A stretch of DNA of 64,000 bases from Ampelomyces quisqualis (Eukaryota > Ascomycota > Dothideomycetes > Pleosporales > Phaeosphaeriaceae): the NCBI GenBank assembly GCA_018398575.1, contig JAGTXZ010000018.1:124001-188000 (forward strand), written 5' to 3'. A program made the translations under genes and the position numbers. The notes beneath the pieces were generated by a model. The model did no database searches and was not told where the DNA came from. It saw nothing but the letters and a program-made list of their open reading frames with translations. Positions 44,166 to 54,652 of this stretch are shown here, piece after piece. Position 1 is the first letter of the stretch; each line of letters begins with the position of its first letter.

Positions 44166-44795
44166 ATGTCGCGCCCCATCCGCCGCGTCCCCATTTCCGA
44201 CTTCCTAGATTACACGCCCCATGACGATACATACATTCTCGTCGAGTGCGGACACCTCGAACGCCTCCACCGTGACGTCTACTACGGCCAACAGAACAAC
44301 GAGAAACTCGCCAATCTTCAGGGCGACAAAAATCTCTTGAGATGCAGGTTAGATCGACAGGAGAAGGAAACGAGGTTGGCCGATGTGGCTACAGCTGCTG
44401 CTGTGGTGGCAAAGAGCGACGCGGAGGCGAGGGCAAATGTAGCTGAGGCGGCTACAGCAGCTGTTAAGGCTGAGACAGAAGACATCATAGCGGACCTTGA
44501 TAAGGCTCGCATGGAGAACAAGAGGCTAAAGAGCAAGCTCGCGTGGCGTCCTGGAGGTTCTCGGGAGATTCTACAAAAGCCCAAAGGCATGAAACGGGGT
44601 GTCGAGGAGATGGAGAAGGACGCTTCGAACAAGTCATCTATGCTGACTCAGGCAGAACCTGTAGAGACGAAGAGGCCCAAGATCAGGAGGCCAAATGCCA
44701 AACCGTAAGGCGATTGACATATTTTGCCACTGAGTCGCTGCTAATCGTTCTGTAGCAAAAGCAAGGCATGTGAGAATTGTGAGCAGAAAGGCTAA
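44166..44795 (+). CDS. Small coiled-coil protein of unknown function
   Basis: Exons 44166..44704 and 44756..44795 (51-bp intron), 192 residues; without splicing the frame stops at 44708 after 180 residues. Splicing is preferred because GTAAGG, a GCTAAT branch and TGTAG flank an exon that continues the basic theme and ends KSKACENCEQKG. The N-terminus (RRVPISDFLDYTPHDDTYI) looks folded and includes ECGHLERLH. A long Ala/Glu/Lys coiled coil (residues about 45-125) follows, then a basic tail with KRPKIRRP, a likely nuclear signal. No family recognised. It lies next to a decayed gene that also combines a coiled coil with CxxC elements. Confidence 0.6.
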
Positions 44796-45057
44796 AAAAA
44801 CAGCCACCCGGAATGGGGGGGGGGGAGACATTCTTGAGGCAGCTTGAAGATGATGTACTGCAACCAAGGATTTAATAATAGACTGAGATGCAGAGAAGTG
44901 GTTCATGCGCCGAGCACGGGGAATTTTGGATGGACGTCCAAGATTTACATTGGAGTATCAAGACGGACTATGGTGATCGTGAGTCCGGGATGTAGGACCC
45001 AATCTTTGGGCTACTCAAACAATTCTGATCATGAGCGCAAAGATCATCCTCCGTCCA

Positions 45058-45937
45058 TCAGCCCAAGTGCGCTACCTGTACCTTCTTCTTAACGGGTTCA
45101 CCGACACCACCGTCATCATCTGACTTATCGTCGCCTTTCCCATGCTTTCGACACACATTTCCAGCCCATACGAGGACTTCGTACCTGACTTTGTCGTCTT
45201 CGTGAGCATAAGGACAGCTCTGGCGCTGACACTTGCCAACCCGGAAGTCCCTGCACCTCGCCCTCTTGCATGTGGCCCCTTCCTCTCTACAGTGCTTGCA
45301 TGGCTCTCCTGTATCGCAGCGGCGTTTTTAAATGTAGCATCTAACGCACACAACTACGCGCGGGTGGGCCAAACCTGCGCTCGAAGGGGCGGAAGTAGGT
45401 GCAGGTACTGCTCTCTCTGTGCAATTATTAGCTTAGTTAAGAAGACTCATTTGCAATTCTAATCACTAAATCGCTTGATATGAGCGCTTGAGTTCCTTGT
45501 CAGGCTTTAACTCCGCCGCAGGTAGCGGTCGGTCTGTACTTCTGAATCCAGGCTGTCAACGGCTTCGCCCGCCGAGGCCCAACCAACCGCTGTAGAGTTT
45601 GTGTTCTTCATAGAGTCCAGAGCCTTTGGTGGGTTCAACGGTGCATCAGGTAGCCTTGTCGGTGGGCCCTTTTCGTCCGTGTATCGCATCTCATGGTTCG
45701 TGTAGTTAGTGTTGGCACCCGCGTCGAATTCAGTTTTGAGCTTCAGCACCAAGGCCATGTGTTTCGCATCTTCCTTTGCTTCCTTCCCCTTCATCATTAT
45801 CTCCTTTAGTCTCTTGTCTAGTCTTTCGTTGATGTCGAGTGCCTGAGTGCCTTCGCAAGCGCTAAATTTTCCTCTGCAAGGGCGGCCTTTGTGGTCTTCA
45901 GTTCTTCATCTAGGGCTCCAAGTCCAGTGGTGGCCAT
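45058..45937 (-). pseudogene. Decayed gene: coiled coil, Zn2Cys6 cluster and CCCH finger
   Basis: ATG 45937 opens a coiled coil (ALDEELKTTKAALAEENLAL). The frame breaks at a near-perfect 8-bp tandem duplication (45836-45851); taking out one copy would join it to the next coil (INERLDKRLKEIMMKGKEA), which runs to about 45545. A second frame switch is likely near there, because STDRPLPAAELKPDKEL is protein-like in another frame. After a probable intron (acceptor CACAG), the frame ending in TGA 45060..45058 holds a perfect fungal Zn2Cys6 pattern, C-x2-C-x6-C-x5-C-x2-C-x6-C, at about 45348-45265. An in-frame TAA (45330..45328) sits between its second and third cysteines. A C-x7-C-x4-C-x3-H finger (ending CPYAH) follows. 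I judge it a pseudogene; the finger part could survive as a shorter gene. Confidence 0.6.
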
Positions 45938-48670
45938 GATGACGAAGTGGCTCTAGAAAAAGAAACGGTGGTTGATGTGATCGCGGGGTATAGACCTGTA
46001 TGCGGGCGTTCATTGATATTGCTACCATAATGATGATGTGACCAGATTCTGCGCAGCTTGTTCTACCGCCTGCATAAGTAAGCGGCCCACATTTACTGCA
46101 GCACCCTGCCTTTCACTATCCTAGCTCCTCGAACCCGATGCATCCAGCACTTCATATTTCCTGAGCTTTTTACCTATCACGTGGTCGCAAACTAGTGTGC
46201 CAAATGCCCTGCAAACTATTCAACATCTCCTTGTCCCTGCCCTGTCCGTTTCTTTTCCTCTCCAGGAGACCACAGCTCCCGCGCACGACCTCTCGAACGC
46301 TGGTTCCGCCAAGCTACACCATCGACTATCTCACACCAAAGGCTCTTCGTTTAATACCGATGCAGGCCCTGGCTGGTCCAACCTGTTCGGATGTTCGTGC
46401 GGGTGTCTTGGATGTGCGGAGTGCGATGTAACAACAGCTGCAGCTTCCACCTTGACCTTCCGGTGAGTTCTTTCTGCTTCTTGCTTGTTAGCCATGATTT
46501 GGAGCAATCAGTTCACCGCTGTGCCATACTCTTCGGAGATGAGTGCATGTCATTGATGTATCCTCTTCGAACCTGGATGGGTACCCCGATCACACGACAA
46601 GTCTCCACTTGCGTAGTGAGTTAGTGACTGAGTTGAGTGATCAGCATCGTCTAGCTCCTCTTCTGCAGTCATGCAAGTGTCTGACAAACATCTTCGATGT
46701 TGATTTTGACAGTATCGTGGGTTGGCTTGCGCCCACAACATACTTTTTTTCATTGATCCTATGGCCAGCAGGCTGTGTATCAAGGAAGGACCTTGGTTTG
46801 ATGTTACCTGTGCAGTTGAGAGTGCTTCCTGGAGCTGTTCCTCCAATAGCCACAGTTGGTTTGGTACTGGGATCGCAGGGCCGTTCCTATCCACACAAAG
46901 GGTTGGGGAGAAAGAAATACCTGAATCTGTAGCTGGTCGGTCGCCTACTGTTGCGTCGTGCAGGGTCTACCAACATCTTCCTGTTTTACTGCACCAGGCT
47001 CCGCGCTTCTGACAGCAGAATATCGGAACATCAGTCATCACGTTTTCTCGCCAGCCCTGTGACCAACGACTAGCGTGCGAAGTCCTCTCCCGGCCATACG
47101 ACGCCTACGCGACTCCACTCCGTGCTTCTTATCTGTTCCTCAACACCGAGGAGAAAAATGTCTCCGATGTACAAAGTTTCCCTGCGCGTGGATCCCGACA
47201 AACTTTGATCGACTGTTCTTACACTCCAAGCTTCCGTTGCGTACTGATTAGGTCCTGGCTGGTCTAATCATTACGGTGCTCATCATGGTGTAATCTAACA
47301 TCAGACTAGCACCCCAACCGTCGGGCAGGGTGATCTGATTGTTAGCTAAGAGTGAAGCGCCATCAGTGGACTAGTGTGCTGCATTCTTCGGAAGTAAGCT
47401 CATGCCATTGATGTATCCTCTTCGAACTTGTACAGGCATACTTATCATATTACAAGCATTGCTTGTAGAGTGAGTGATTATCATGGTCCTGCTGTTCGCA
47501 GCCTACCGGCTAGCCCTCGTTCCTGTCGATCATACGAGTGCCACAAGGATCCCTTTGGTGCCTATCTGAGCAGGACACCTTAGTGCCTAACTCAGAAGGA
47601 CACTTCTAGTGCCTATCTTGACTGTACTCGGGGTCGGTTTGCGCCCACAATTTTAACATTTTTCATGGATGACACAGCGAAATTCTGTGCTTTGAGGAAG
47701 AATGCAAAGTGCTATTCTCGACTCTGCTAGTTTGCGTCCGCCGCATTGCCGCGTTCGCCACATCACCTGCACCACTAACCATACTCGAAACTTGAGAATA
47801 CTCGTTTCTGTTTCTACAAAGAAATGCACAAAGGATGAAAGACATGGAACGTCTCGCCGAAGTGCAACGAAGTTGCATGCATAAAAGCAAGACGAGAGGA
47901 ATTGGTAGAATCACCTGCGTAGGAGGAAGAATTAGACACAAACATGCAAAAGAGTTAGCACATGTGTCTTGCGTGAAGCTGCACCCACTATGGTGGCCGA
48001 ATATCTCCCCTACCGTTCCAGCAATTCCAATCGGGCATGGATAAGCTAACAGAAAGTTTTAAAAGGTCGGAAGTACAAAGAAACCGATGAAGTTGAGCAG
48101 CCAGTGTGGGAAGGTGTGGGAAAAAGTGAGACGGCCGTGAAAGGAAAATAAATCCAGTTCCATAAGACTTGCTGACATCTCATGATGTCGATGGAGAGAT
48201 ATCAGCCAGCAGCTCCAATGAAGCTTGGCTTCTGCCATAGCTCTCAGCTCTCGTCGTAACTTTCGCGATTACTCGTGTCGAGATTTGAAGGGGAAGGTGT
48301 AGGGAGGCGCAGTCAACGTTGGTGCTGGCGGTGCAGGCTGTTGTCGAAGGTTTCGCGACGCTGATGCTGGGAATCTTGGAAGGCTCACGCCAACACTGAC
48401 AAACTTGAAAACTTGAAAACTTCAAGTTTTAAGGCGGTAAGCTTGCCATAAATTTTAGAGAGGCTTGGAGCTCTCCGACCAAAGGGACGATGATGGCATG
48501 CAGGGGCTACGCTAGATCTCATTAGGTAAAGTCTGGCATCAGAAAAAGTCACTGTGGCCATCGCCATCAATCACGGCGCGTCGCACTCGGTGACCTCTAC
48601 GACTCAATCATCATGTATCAATAGCAGCCGGCATATTCTTGCTTTTGTCCTTCCTTGTTTCTCCCGAGTC
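45938..48670. other. Gene-free region with diverged duplications
   Basis: 2.7 kb without a convincing gene. Segments near 46540-46580 and 47400-47440 share cattgatgtatcctcttcga. Segments near 46719 and 47634 share a tttgcgcccacaa-like core, suggesting an old tandem duplication of roughly 0.9 kb spacing. A degenerate minisatellite lies at 47553-47620. The right end is the promoter of the flavoprotein gene; its frame extends upstream to a GTG at 48554, but without an ATG. Confidence 0.45.
47553..47620. repeat. Degenerate 25-bp minisatellite
   Basis: Three imperfect units based on tagtgcctatctgagcagga. The first two end in ggacacct/ggacactt; the third is truncated. Confidence 0.6.
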
Positions 48671-50167
48671 ATGGACCGTCACGCTCGCATAGTAGCGCAG
48701 GTGGCATCGAAGGTCAAAGATCATTTCATTCGCAAAGAGCCGTTCAGAATCTCGCACGGATCGACTAATAGCACGCGTCCAAATCTCAAAAAGCGAATCA
48801 TTGATATCAGCGAGTTGAGAAATGTGGTAAAAGTTGATACTGCCAGTAGAACGGCCCTGGTGGAGCCCAATGTTCCCATGGACCGCCTTTTGGAGGCAAC
48901 AATTCCGCATGGACTGGTGCCACCCGTTGTCATGGAATTTCCGGGTATCACTGTCGGCGGGGGATATGCTGGTACTGCGGGTGAGAGTAGCAGTTTCAAA
49001 TATGGTTTCTTCGACCGGACCATCAACGAGGTGGAGATGATTCTTGCGAATGGCGAGGTCACCAAAGCTTCGGAGAGTGTGAACAATGATTTGTTTCGGG
49101 GAGGAGCTGGTGCTGTTGGCACTTTGGGTGTTATCACACTTGTTAATTTGCGACTTATAGCAGCAAAGAAATATGTCAAGACAACGTATTGGCCCGTACG
49201 CAGCGTCTCGCAGGCGGTGAAAGAAGTAAGGGAGCACACAGAAGGTGCCCAAGGGCAGAAGAACGACTACGTTGACGGCGTCTTGTTCAGCAAGAATCAC
49301 GGCGCCATCGTGACTGGCGAAATGATCGACGATATACCTCCAAACACCCGGCCGCAGACCTTCAGCAATCCCTGGGATCCTTGGTTCTACTTGCATCTCG
49401 AGGCTGCTACGCGAACGTCCAATGATCCAGTGGTAGAGTACATCCCTCTGGCAGAGTACATGTTCCGATACGATAGAGGTGGATTCTGGGTCGGTCGCTC
49501 TGCATTTCAGTACATGCGCTTCCCTTTTAACTCTTTCACTCGATGGTTCCTGGATGACTTCTGCCATACTCGCATGCTGTATCGCGCTCTCCACGCCTCT
49601 GGAATCGCCACACGTTACATAGTGCAGGACATGGCGCTGCCCTATCTCAACGCTGAGAAGTTCATCGATTACACTGACGAGGCCTTTAACATCTGGCCAA
49701 TATGGCTCTGTCCGCTTAAACAGAGTCCGCAGCCAACAATGCACCCACACACCAAGGGCGATCTTAAGGATACCCAAATGCTCAACATCGGGCTTTGGGG
49801 ATTTGGACCGAAGGACCCAGCTGCCTATCTTGCCAAGAATCGCGCGCTTGAGAAGACGCTTGGTGACATGGGTGGCATGAAGTGGTTATATGCGCATACA
49901 TACTACTCCAAAGATGAGTTCTGGTCCCAGTTCAATCGCGAGTGGCACGAGAAGTTGCGGAAAAAATATCGAGCGGATGGCACGCTACCGGGAGTGTACG
50001 ATAAGGTACATGTGGACCTTGAGAAGTACACCAAGATGATGAACAAAGACTGGGGCATACGATTGAAGAATGTGTGGCCGCTTGGTGGCTTTTGGGGTAT
50101 ATGGAAGAGCATCAAATCGAAGGATTACATGCTGCATCGGAATGCTACGTGGAGGTGGAGGGGTTAA
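48671..50167 (+). CDS. DHCR24-like FAD-dependent oxidoreductase
   Basis: An intronless frame of 498 residues from ATG 48671 (the frame upstream has only GTG). The FAD-binding type-4 (PCMH) domain covers the first half: GSTNSTRP, VEPNVPMDRLLEATIPHGLVPPVV, the ITVGGGYAGTAGESSSFKYG core and FRGGAGAVGTLGVI. The C-terminal half matches sterol delta-24 reductase-like proteins (WPLGGFWGIWKS near the end). DHCR24 reduces the sterol side-chain double bond in animals and plants; many ascomycetes carry homologues whose substrate is not settled. Unlike animal DHCR24, no clear N-terminal membrane anchor remains when starting at 48671. Confidence 0.8.
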   Translation: MDRHARIVAQVASKVKDHFIRKEPFRISHGSTNSTRPNLKKRIIDISELRNVVKVDTASRTALVEPNVPMDRLLEATIPHGLVPPVVMEFPGITVGGGYAGTAGESSSFKYGFFDRTINEVEMILANGEVTKASESVNNDLFRGGAGAVGTLGVITLVNLRLIAAKKYVKTTYWPVRSVSQAVKEVREHTEGAQGQKNDYVDGVLFSKNHGAIVTGEMIDDIPPNTRPQTFSNPWDPWFYLHLEAATRTSNDPVVEYIPLAEYMFRYDRGGFWVGRSAFQYMRFPFNSFTRWFLDDFCHTRMLYRALHASGIATRYIVQDMALPYLNAEKFIDYTDEAFNIWPIWLCPLKQSPQPTMHPHTKGDLKDTQMLNIGLWGFGPKDPAAYLAKNRALEKTLGDMGGMKWLYAHTYYSKDEFWSQFNREWHEKLRKKYRADGTLPGVYDKVHVDLEKYTKMMNKDWGIRLKNVWPLGGFWGIWKSIKSKDYMLHRNATWRWRG

Positions 50168-50484
50168 ATGTACGTATTAGAACGAGACTGGTCACAGTAC
50201 ATCCGATGTATGTCAGTTGATTGTGGTCAAAAGATGAAGTGATGCCTCTCATCTACCAAAAATTTTTCGCCGTCGGGTCATATCATGACTAATTCAAGAC
50301 TGGGCCTAGGTTGTTTTTTGGCTACATGGGCACGGACTCTTCGTGAGGTGAATGTGAGCCTTCCTGCCACAATCTTCCAACGTCTTCTAAAAAGAACCGC
50401 TCATCACGAACTAAAATTCGCGCCTTCTATCGACTCCTAACAGGGCCCGGAAGATTCTGACAGCTACAACCCAACTACCCGAAC
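50168..50484. other. Intergenic spacer
   Basis: 317 bp between two plus-strand genes; nothing recognised. Confidence 0.4.
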
Positions 50485-51201
50485 ATGGCATCCGACATCA
50501 ACGGCGACAGAGCCGCCGACATTTTCCTTCGAGCCTTCAAGGACTGTGTGCACAACATCATTTACACTCTGCAGAACGATATCAACAACCCCGAGACAAC
50601 TCTTTCAATACATGCGATCGCGCAACAGTTGAACGGCGACTACACAAGATTGACATACGTGAACGACGTCGTTCAAGCGCGTATCTGGCAGGATGAATTG
50701 TGGGCTGCTAGTGCAGCAGTGGAAGTGTACAAAGTGTTAGGCACGGCAGTCTCACCAGAGCTCTCAGCTCCTGGTCTTCCCATGAAGGGCGCTTACCTCG
50801 TGCGATATGAGCTGATGAAAACATGTCAAAGGCAATTCGAACGTATGATGGCCGAGCCAGCGTGGAACCACGGATTCATCAACTTTCTCGGCCAGCTTTG
50901 CACCTTCGACAAGATGACCAGTACGACGACTGGCATCGTCCTTCACATCTTGGACAACATGGTCTCTTCCACTGCGCTAACTACCGGCGACAATTTTGAT
51001 CTGCTCATGAAGTTCCTCATGCTCGCCGGTCCATTTCTCGACAACCAACCGCAGGGATGGGAGCACCTCTCGGTACGCATGGGGCAGTTACAGGAGCGTA
51101 TACGGTCATGTAAAGTCTCGGTCTGGCTTGCTGTTCAGGGAATGATGTGGCTTAGGGGGCACGATTGGCAGACGGAGGAGGAAGGAACGTTCCAGATCTA
51201 G
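50485..51201 (+). CDS. Small all-helical protein, MIF4G-like
   Basis: A single-exon frame of 238 residues. The helical repeats, especially HGFINFLGQLCTFDKMTSTT and LLMKFLMLAGPFLDNQ, resemble the MIF4G fold of eIF4G-type proteins (helix pairs with F-I-G-E-L-like and L-L-x-x-x-G-x-x-L-D-like motifs). The rest has no recognised motif. There is no signal or membrane segment. A role in RNA or translation is inferred only from the fold resemblance. The first ATG in frame follows a CA-rich leader (ccaactacccgaacATGG). Confidence 0.65.
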   Translation: MASDINGDRAADIFLRAFKDCVHNIIYTLQNDINNPETTLSIHAIAQQLNGDYTRLTYVNDVVQARIWQDELWAASAAVEVYKVLGTAVSPELSAPGLPMKGAYLVRYELMKTCQRQFERMMAEPAWNHGFINFLGQLCTFDKMTSTTTGIVLHILDNMVSSTALTTGDNFDLLMKFLMLAGPFLDNQPQGWEHLSVRMGQLQERIRSCKVSVWLAVQGMMWLRGHDWQTEEEGTFQI

Positions 51202-52079
51202 CTTTAGCTCTCTGATGTGGCTTCAGCCTGAGAGTCGAGTGCATAATCTAGACAGCTACAAAGCGTATTTAGTGAGGACCTTGGTTGAAGTGAGAGGTAG
51301 TGGTGGCTATACTAAGTTGCTCTCAGATAAGTAAATAAAGTCATACTCAAACGAAAGCCTAGCTGCCTGATTGATGTAGCCGATGTCATGTCTTTTTTAT
51401 AAAGTCAGAGACTGGAAGCCTTGAGAGAGCTCATCGAGCTCAGCTGTCGTGCCGACTTGCCGGGTACTTTGAACTTGATAGCGCGACAAATTGCAAATGA
51501 TTTTCTTGAAGCACGTCTGCGTTCGGTCTCTGTGCAATTATAATCTTCTCGACGCTAAGAGCTTTAGAGACAGCTCTTGATCTCGCTCTCCAAGCTTATA
51601 GCATTCATGAGTGAACGAAGTGTCTGCAGACGGCAGACGCATGTGTGGCACGTACGTCAGATTGGTCTGTGCATCCGCGTTCGCGTTCCTGCGTGACTTT
51701 CTGCTCTTGACGTTTACGCGTGGTTGTGCTTTGTGTCGGCTCCCAACCCGATCCAAGATATCGAACGCTACTCATCGATTGAACATATCCACTTACTCAA
51801 GGATGACATGCAGCTGAAGACGTTGTGGGCCATTTCGAATGCGGAAGACTGCGGAACAACTTTGGTGCCGAGACGCCATTGCGCTATGACAATCATCAAA
51901 CAACGATTCAATCTAAACATTTTCGACATAATCATCGACACATCAACACCTTTTCTCTCGCATGTTTCAATATTATTGTCCCGGGGTTGGTGATAGGTTC
52001 GAATAAATTCTCCGAGGCAGACCAATTCAGCAACACTTGTCAAACACCTCTTGACTTCGCACGTGCGTTGTTTACTAGC
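51202..52079. other. Intergenic, promoter of F-box gene
   Basis: About 880 bp. The frame of the F-box protein extends upstream to a GTG at 51825, but no ATG occurs in it; taken as 5' leader. Nothing else recognised. Confidence 0.4.
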
Positions 52080-53825
52080 ATGGCAGAAACAGTACCTAAA
52101 AGGAGCGGACTTCGCGCGTTCTTTGGAGGGCGATCGAAAGACTCGGGATCTCGCAAGAAGCTGTCCAAGAAGGGCTCGCAAAGCGAAGCAAGTCAAGGCG
52201 GAAGGCTTGAAATGGAGATTGTGGCAAATCCCCGGCGCCAGGACTCAGGGAGCTTCACGCGCCCAAGCATCGACCAAGAGGCAGGCCTCCCTACCTACAA
52301 AGATGTTACATCTCATGACTACCGTGACAGCCCCTATGCCGTCTTCGCCTCCAATCGAACTTATTCACAGCCCAGCCAAGATGCCGCCGAGTATCGCCGC
52401 AACTCTGAAGGCCAACAGCAGTATGCTGTACCTCTGTACAGGGCCCAAACCCTGAGGTCCCAATCGATACCACAGTCTAATGAGCATGCACATGAGAAAA
52501 TACCGGGAGGTCCATTGCCAAAGGCTCCACCAGCAAAGTTAAGCAAAGCACATCGACAGCCCAAGCCTGATGAGATTCTCGATAAAGACACTGGTGAGAG
52601 GAAGGATTTAACAGACATGATGCACGCATTCACTTTCAACGAGACGATGGACACTATTGATGAAAGAGTCTACGAAGAATCCTTGTGCTACGATCCTGAA
52701 CGACCAGACGGCACCGCGATGTTGAGCGGAATCTCTCCCGAGGTATGGCTTCGGGTTGCCGACTTTCTGACGCCGCTGGACATCGCCAACCTCTCGTCAA
52801 CATGCCGAACGATGTACACACGACTCGGCAGTCACCCGCACAAACTGCTATTGGACCCAAGAAACCGCCCGGATCGGCTCAATTTCCTTCTGGCCATGGA
52901 CCATAAACTTCCACGCCATCTCTTTTGCTTTCCGTGCGCTCAATGGCACTTGCGCATACAGCCTGGCTTGGAAACACTGAAACCTCACCACATATTGAAT
53001 CCGCTCTTCGAGTGCCCGAACAGGACAAATGTCCACCTACCACCGCCACGCATCCGAATAAGTGATGGTCGGTTGCTTCCCTTCGCATTTGTGCAGCTAG
53101 CGCGGCGCTCTTGGGAATTTGGGCCCGAGTTCGGCATACCTCATCAGACTTTGGCACGGAGGTGGAAAGACCCGTACTCGAATTGGACTCACGAGAGCAT
53201 GTACCACATCACTGAAAAAGGGCACGTAATGATGCGAATCAAGTCGCAACACTATGTGGGGGGCGGGATGACATCTCCAGCGAAGCGGATGTTGCTTTTT
53301 AGTAGAGGCGACTATACACCATACTTCAGCGCCTGCTCACATTGGAGGAATGGCATCCTCACATCCATTCCTAAATGTGCCCTGGATCACATTCCGTTCG
53401 TCGCACAACCTGACGCCATCGCGCAACTCAAAGCGAAGGTTGGCGGCGGGCGGGCGGTCGGAACGGTCAGCTTATGCAGTCGCTGCAGGCCGATGCGCCG
53501 CTGTCCCGAGTGTCCGACCGAATACCTGTTCGAGCTGAAGTTGGTGGAGGACAAGACGGTCAAGAGTCACTCTCCGGAAAGATTCAAGCAAGCTTTGATT
53601 GTATCGAGGTGGAGCGACTTAGGACCTGGTCGGTCTCCAGATGATAAGGAATGGGCTGCTATAGCTGGGGAAACGGATGAATACGACAGTTTCGCTGAGA
53701 TAAAAAATCGCGCCATCAGCGGCGTTTTCGAGAGCGCATTCACGGATACAATTCCAGGTCAGCGAATTATGTCCATGAATCCTCAGAAGGTGAAGGCAGA
53801 CGAAGTTGGAGGGGAGTGGTATTGA
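52080..53825 (+). CDS. F-box domain protein
   Basis: A single-exon frame of 581 residues from ATG 52080. Residues 1-210 are low-complexity with a basic start (SGSRKKLSKKGSQSE) and Pro/Gln-rich stretches. The F-box is near residues 214-255 (ISPEVWLRVADFLTPLDIANL, then SSTCRTMYTRLG), the Skp1-binding element of SCF ubiquitin ligases. The C-terminal half has conserved-looking aromatic segments and two cysteine pairs (CFPCAQWHL; CSRCRPMRRCPEC) that may bind zinc. No WD or LRR repeats are seen, so the substrate-binding domain is undefined. Likely a substrate adaptor; target unknown. Confidence 0.8.
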   Translation: MAETVPKRSGLRAFFGGRSKDSGSRKKLSKKGSQSEASQGGRLEMEIVANPRRQDSGSFTRPSIDQEAGLPTYKDVTSHDYRDSPYAVFASNRTYSQPSQDAAEYRRNSEGQQQYAVPLYRAQTLRSQSIPQSNEHAHEKIPGGPLPKAPPAKLSKAHRQPKPDEILDKDTGERKDLTDMMHAFTFNETMDTIDERVYEESLCYDPERPDGTAMLSGISPEVWLRVADFLTPLDIANLSSTCRTMYTRLGSHPHKLLLDPRNRPDRLNFLLAMDHKLPRHLFCFPCAQWHLRIQPGLETLKPHHILNPLFECPNRTNVHLPPPRIRISDGRLLPFAFVQLARRSWEFGPEFGIPHQTLARRWKDPYSNWTHESMYHITEKGHVMMRIKSQHYVGGGMTSPAKRMLLFSRGDYTPYFSACSHWRNGILTSIPKCALDHIPFVAQPDAIAQLKAKVGGGRAVGTVSLCSRCRPMRRCPECPTEYLFELKLVEDKTVKSHSPERFKQALIVSRWSDLGPGRSPDDKEWAAIAGETDEYDSFAEIKNRAISGVFESAFTDTIPGQRIMSMNPQKVKADEVGGEWY

Positions 53826-54133
53826 TTGTCCCATCTCAACTTTGGCGCTGAACTAGCGGGTAAGTCTTGAAATTTGCACAGTTCTGTTCGATTCCGAGTA
53901 ACCACCATTTCCCCGCCAAGTGCAGCAATAATTTGTAACTGATGTGGCTTTTTTACCTCTGAAATGTTTCATGAGGATTCTTGGGGAGTTCTAGTCCGCT
54001 GCGGAGCAAACAAGACCTTTTGAGCAGTTTAGAAAGGAGACCGTTGCTCGCTGAGTTATACTGGCCTTGCACTTTATCAATCGAGAATTACTGCTAGGCC
54101 TACCGCCACTATCCTACTTCCCCCACCAAATAA
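53826..54133. other. Convergent intergenic spacer
   Basis: 308 bp between the stops of the F-box gene and the Gly/Met-rich gene; nothing recognised. Confidence 0.4.
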
Positions 54134-54652
54134 TCACTCGAATCCCATATACAACTTCATCAGCGCCAGTGCTTTATCATCAGACATCTCTGGTTCCTGC
54201 CCGCCATACATCGGGCCGCCCATAGCAGATCCGCCAAACATGGGTGGACCACCGCGTCCTCGACCACCCATCATACCACCGGGTCCGCCCATACCAGGGT
54301 ACCCACCCATTCCAGGCGGTCCGCCCATACCAGGGTACCTACCCATACCAGGCGGTCCGCCCATACCAGGGTACCCACCCATGCCAGGAGGCCCGCCCAT
54401 GAAACCGTCAGGATCGCCCATCATTCCGCCAGGTCCGCCCATCATTTCGCCAAGACCACCCATCATTCCGCCAGGACCGCCCATCATTCCGCCAGGTCCG
54501 CCCATCATTCCGCCGGGTCCGCCCATCATTCCGCCAGGACCATCCATCATATCTTCAAAGTCGTCTTCCATGGGTACCATACGAAGAGGACGCGCGCCGC
54601 GGCGTCCGCGACCTCGTCTACCGCCGTAACCAAACGGGCTGCCTCCGTACAT
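54134..54652 (-). CDS. Gly/Met/Pro-rich repeat protein
   Basis: A frame of 172 residues from ATG 54652. An in-frame ATG at 54934 would add a Thr/Pro/Asn-rich 94-residue extension, which looks like leader. The N-terminus is basic and Gly-rich (GYGGRRGRGRRGARPLR, RGG-like), then an acidic DDFEDMMD. About seven GPGGMMG-type units follow, then alternating GGPPGMG and YPGM units, and another RGRGG. The C-terminus (SDDKALALMKLYMGFE) is non-repetitive. The RGG elements hint at RNA binding or a condensate-prone protein; no enzyme domain. Repeat units are nearly identical at DNA level, so copy number may vary between strains. Confidence 0.6.
   Translation of the reverse strand: MYGGSPFGYGGRRGRGRRGARPLRMVPMEDDFEDMMDGPGGMMGGPGGMMGGPGGMMGGPGGMMGGLGEMMGGPGGMMGDPDGFMGGPPGMGGYPGMGGPPGMGRYPGMGGPPGMGGYPGMGGPGGMMGGRGRGGPPMFGGSAMGGPMYGGQEPEMSDDKALALMKLYMGFE

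Noticed and set aside
48611..49777. 388-codon minus-strand frame
   Set aside because: Antisense to the DHCR24-like gene, no motifs, starts at a non-ATG codon.
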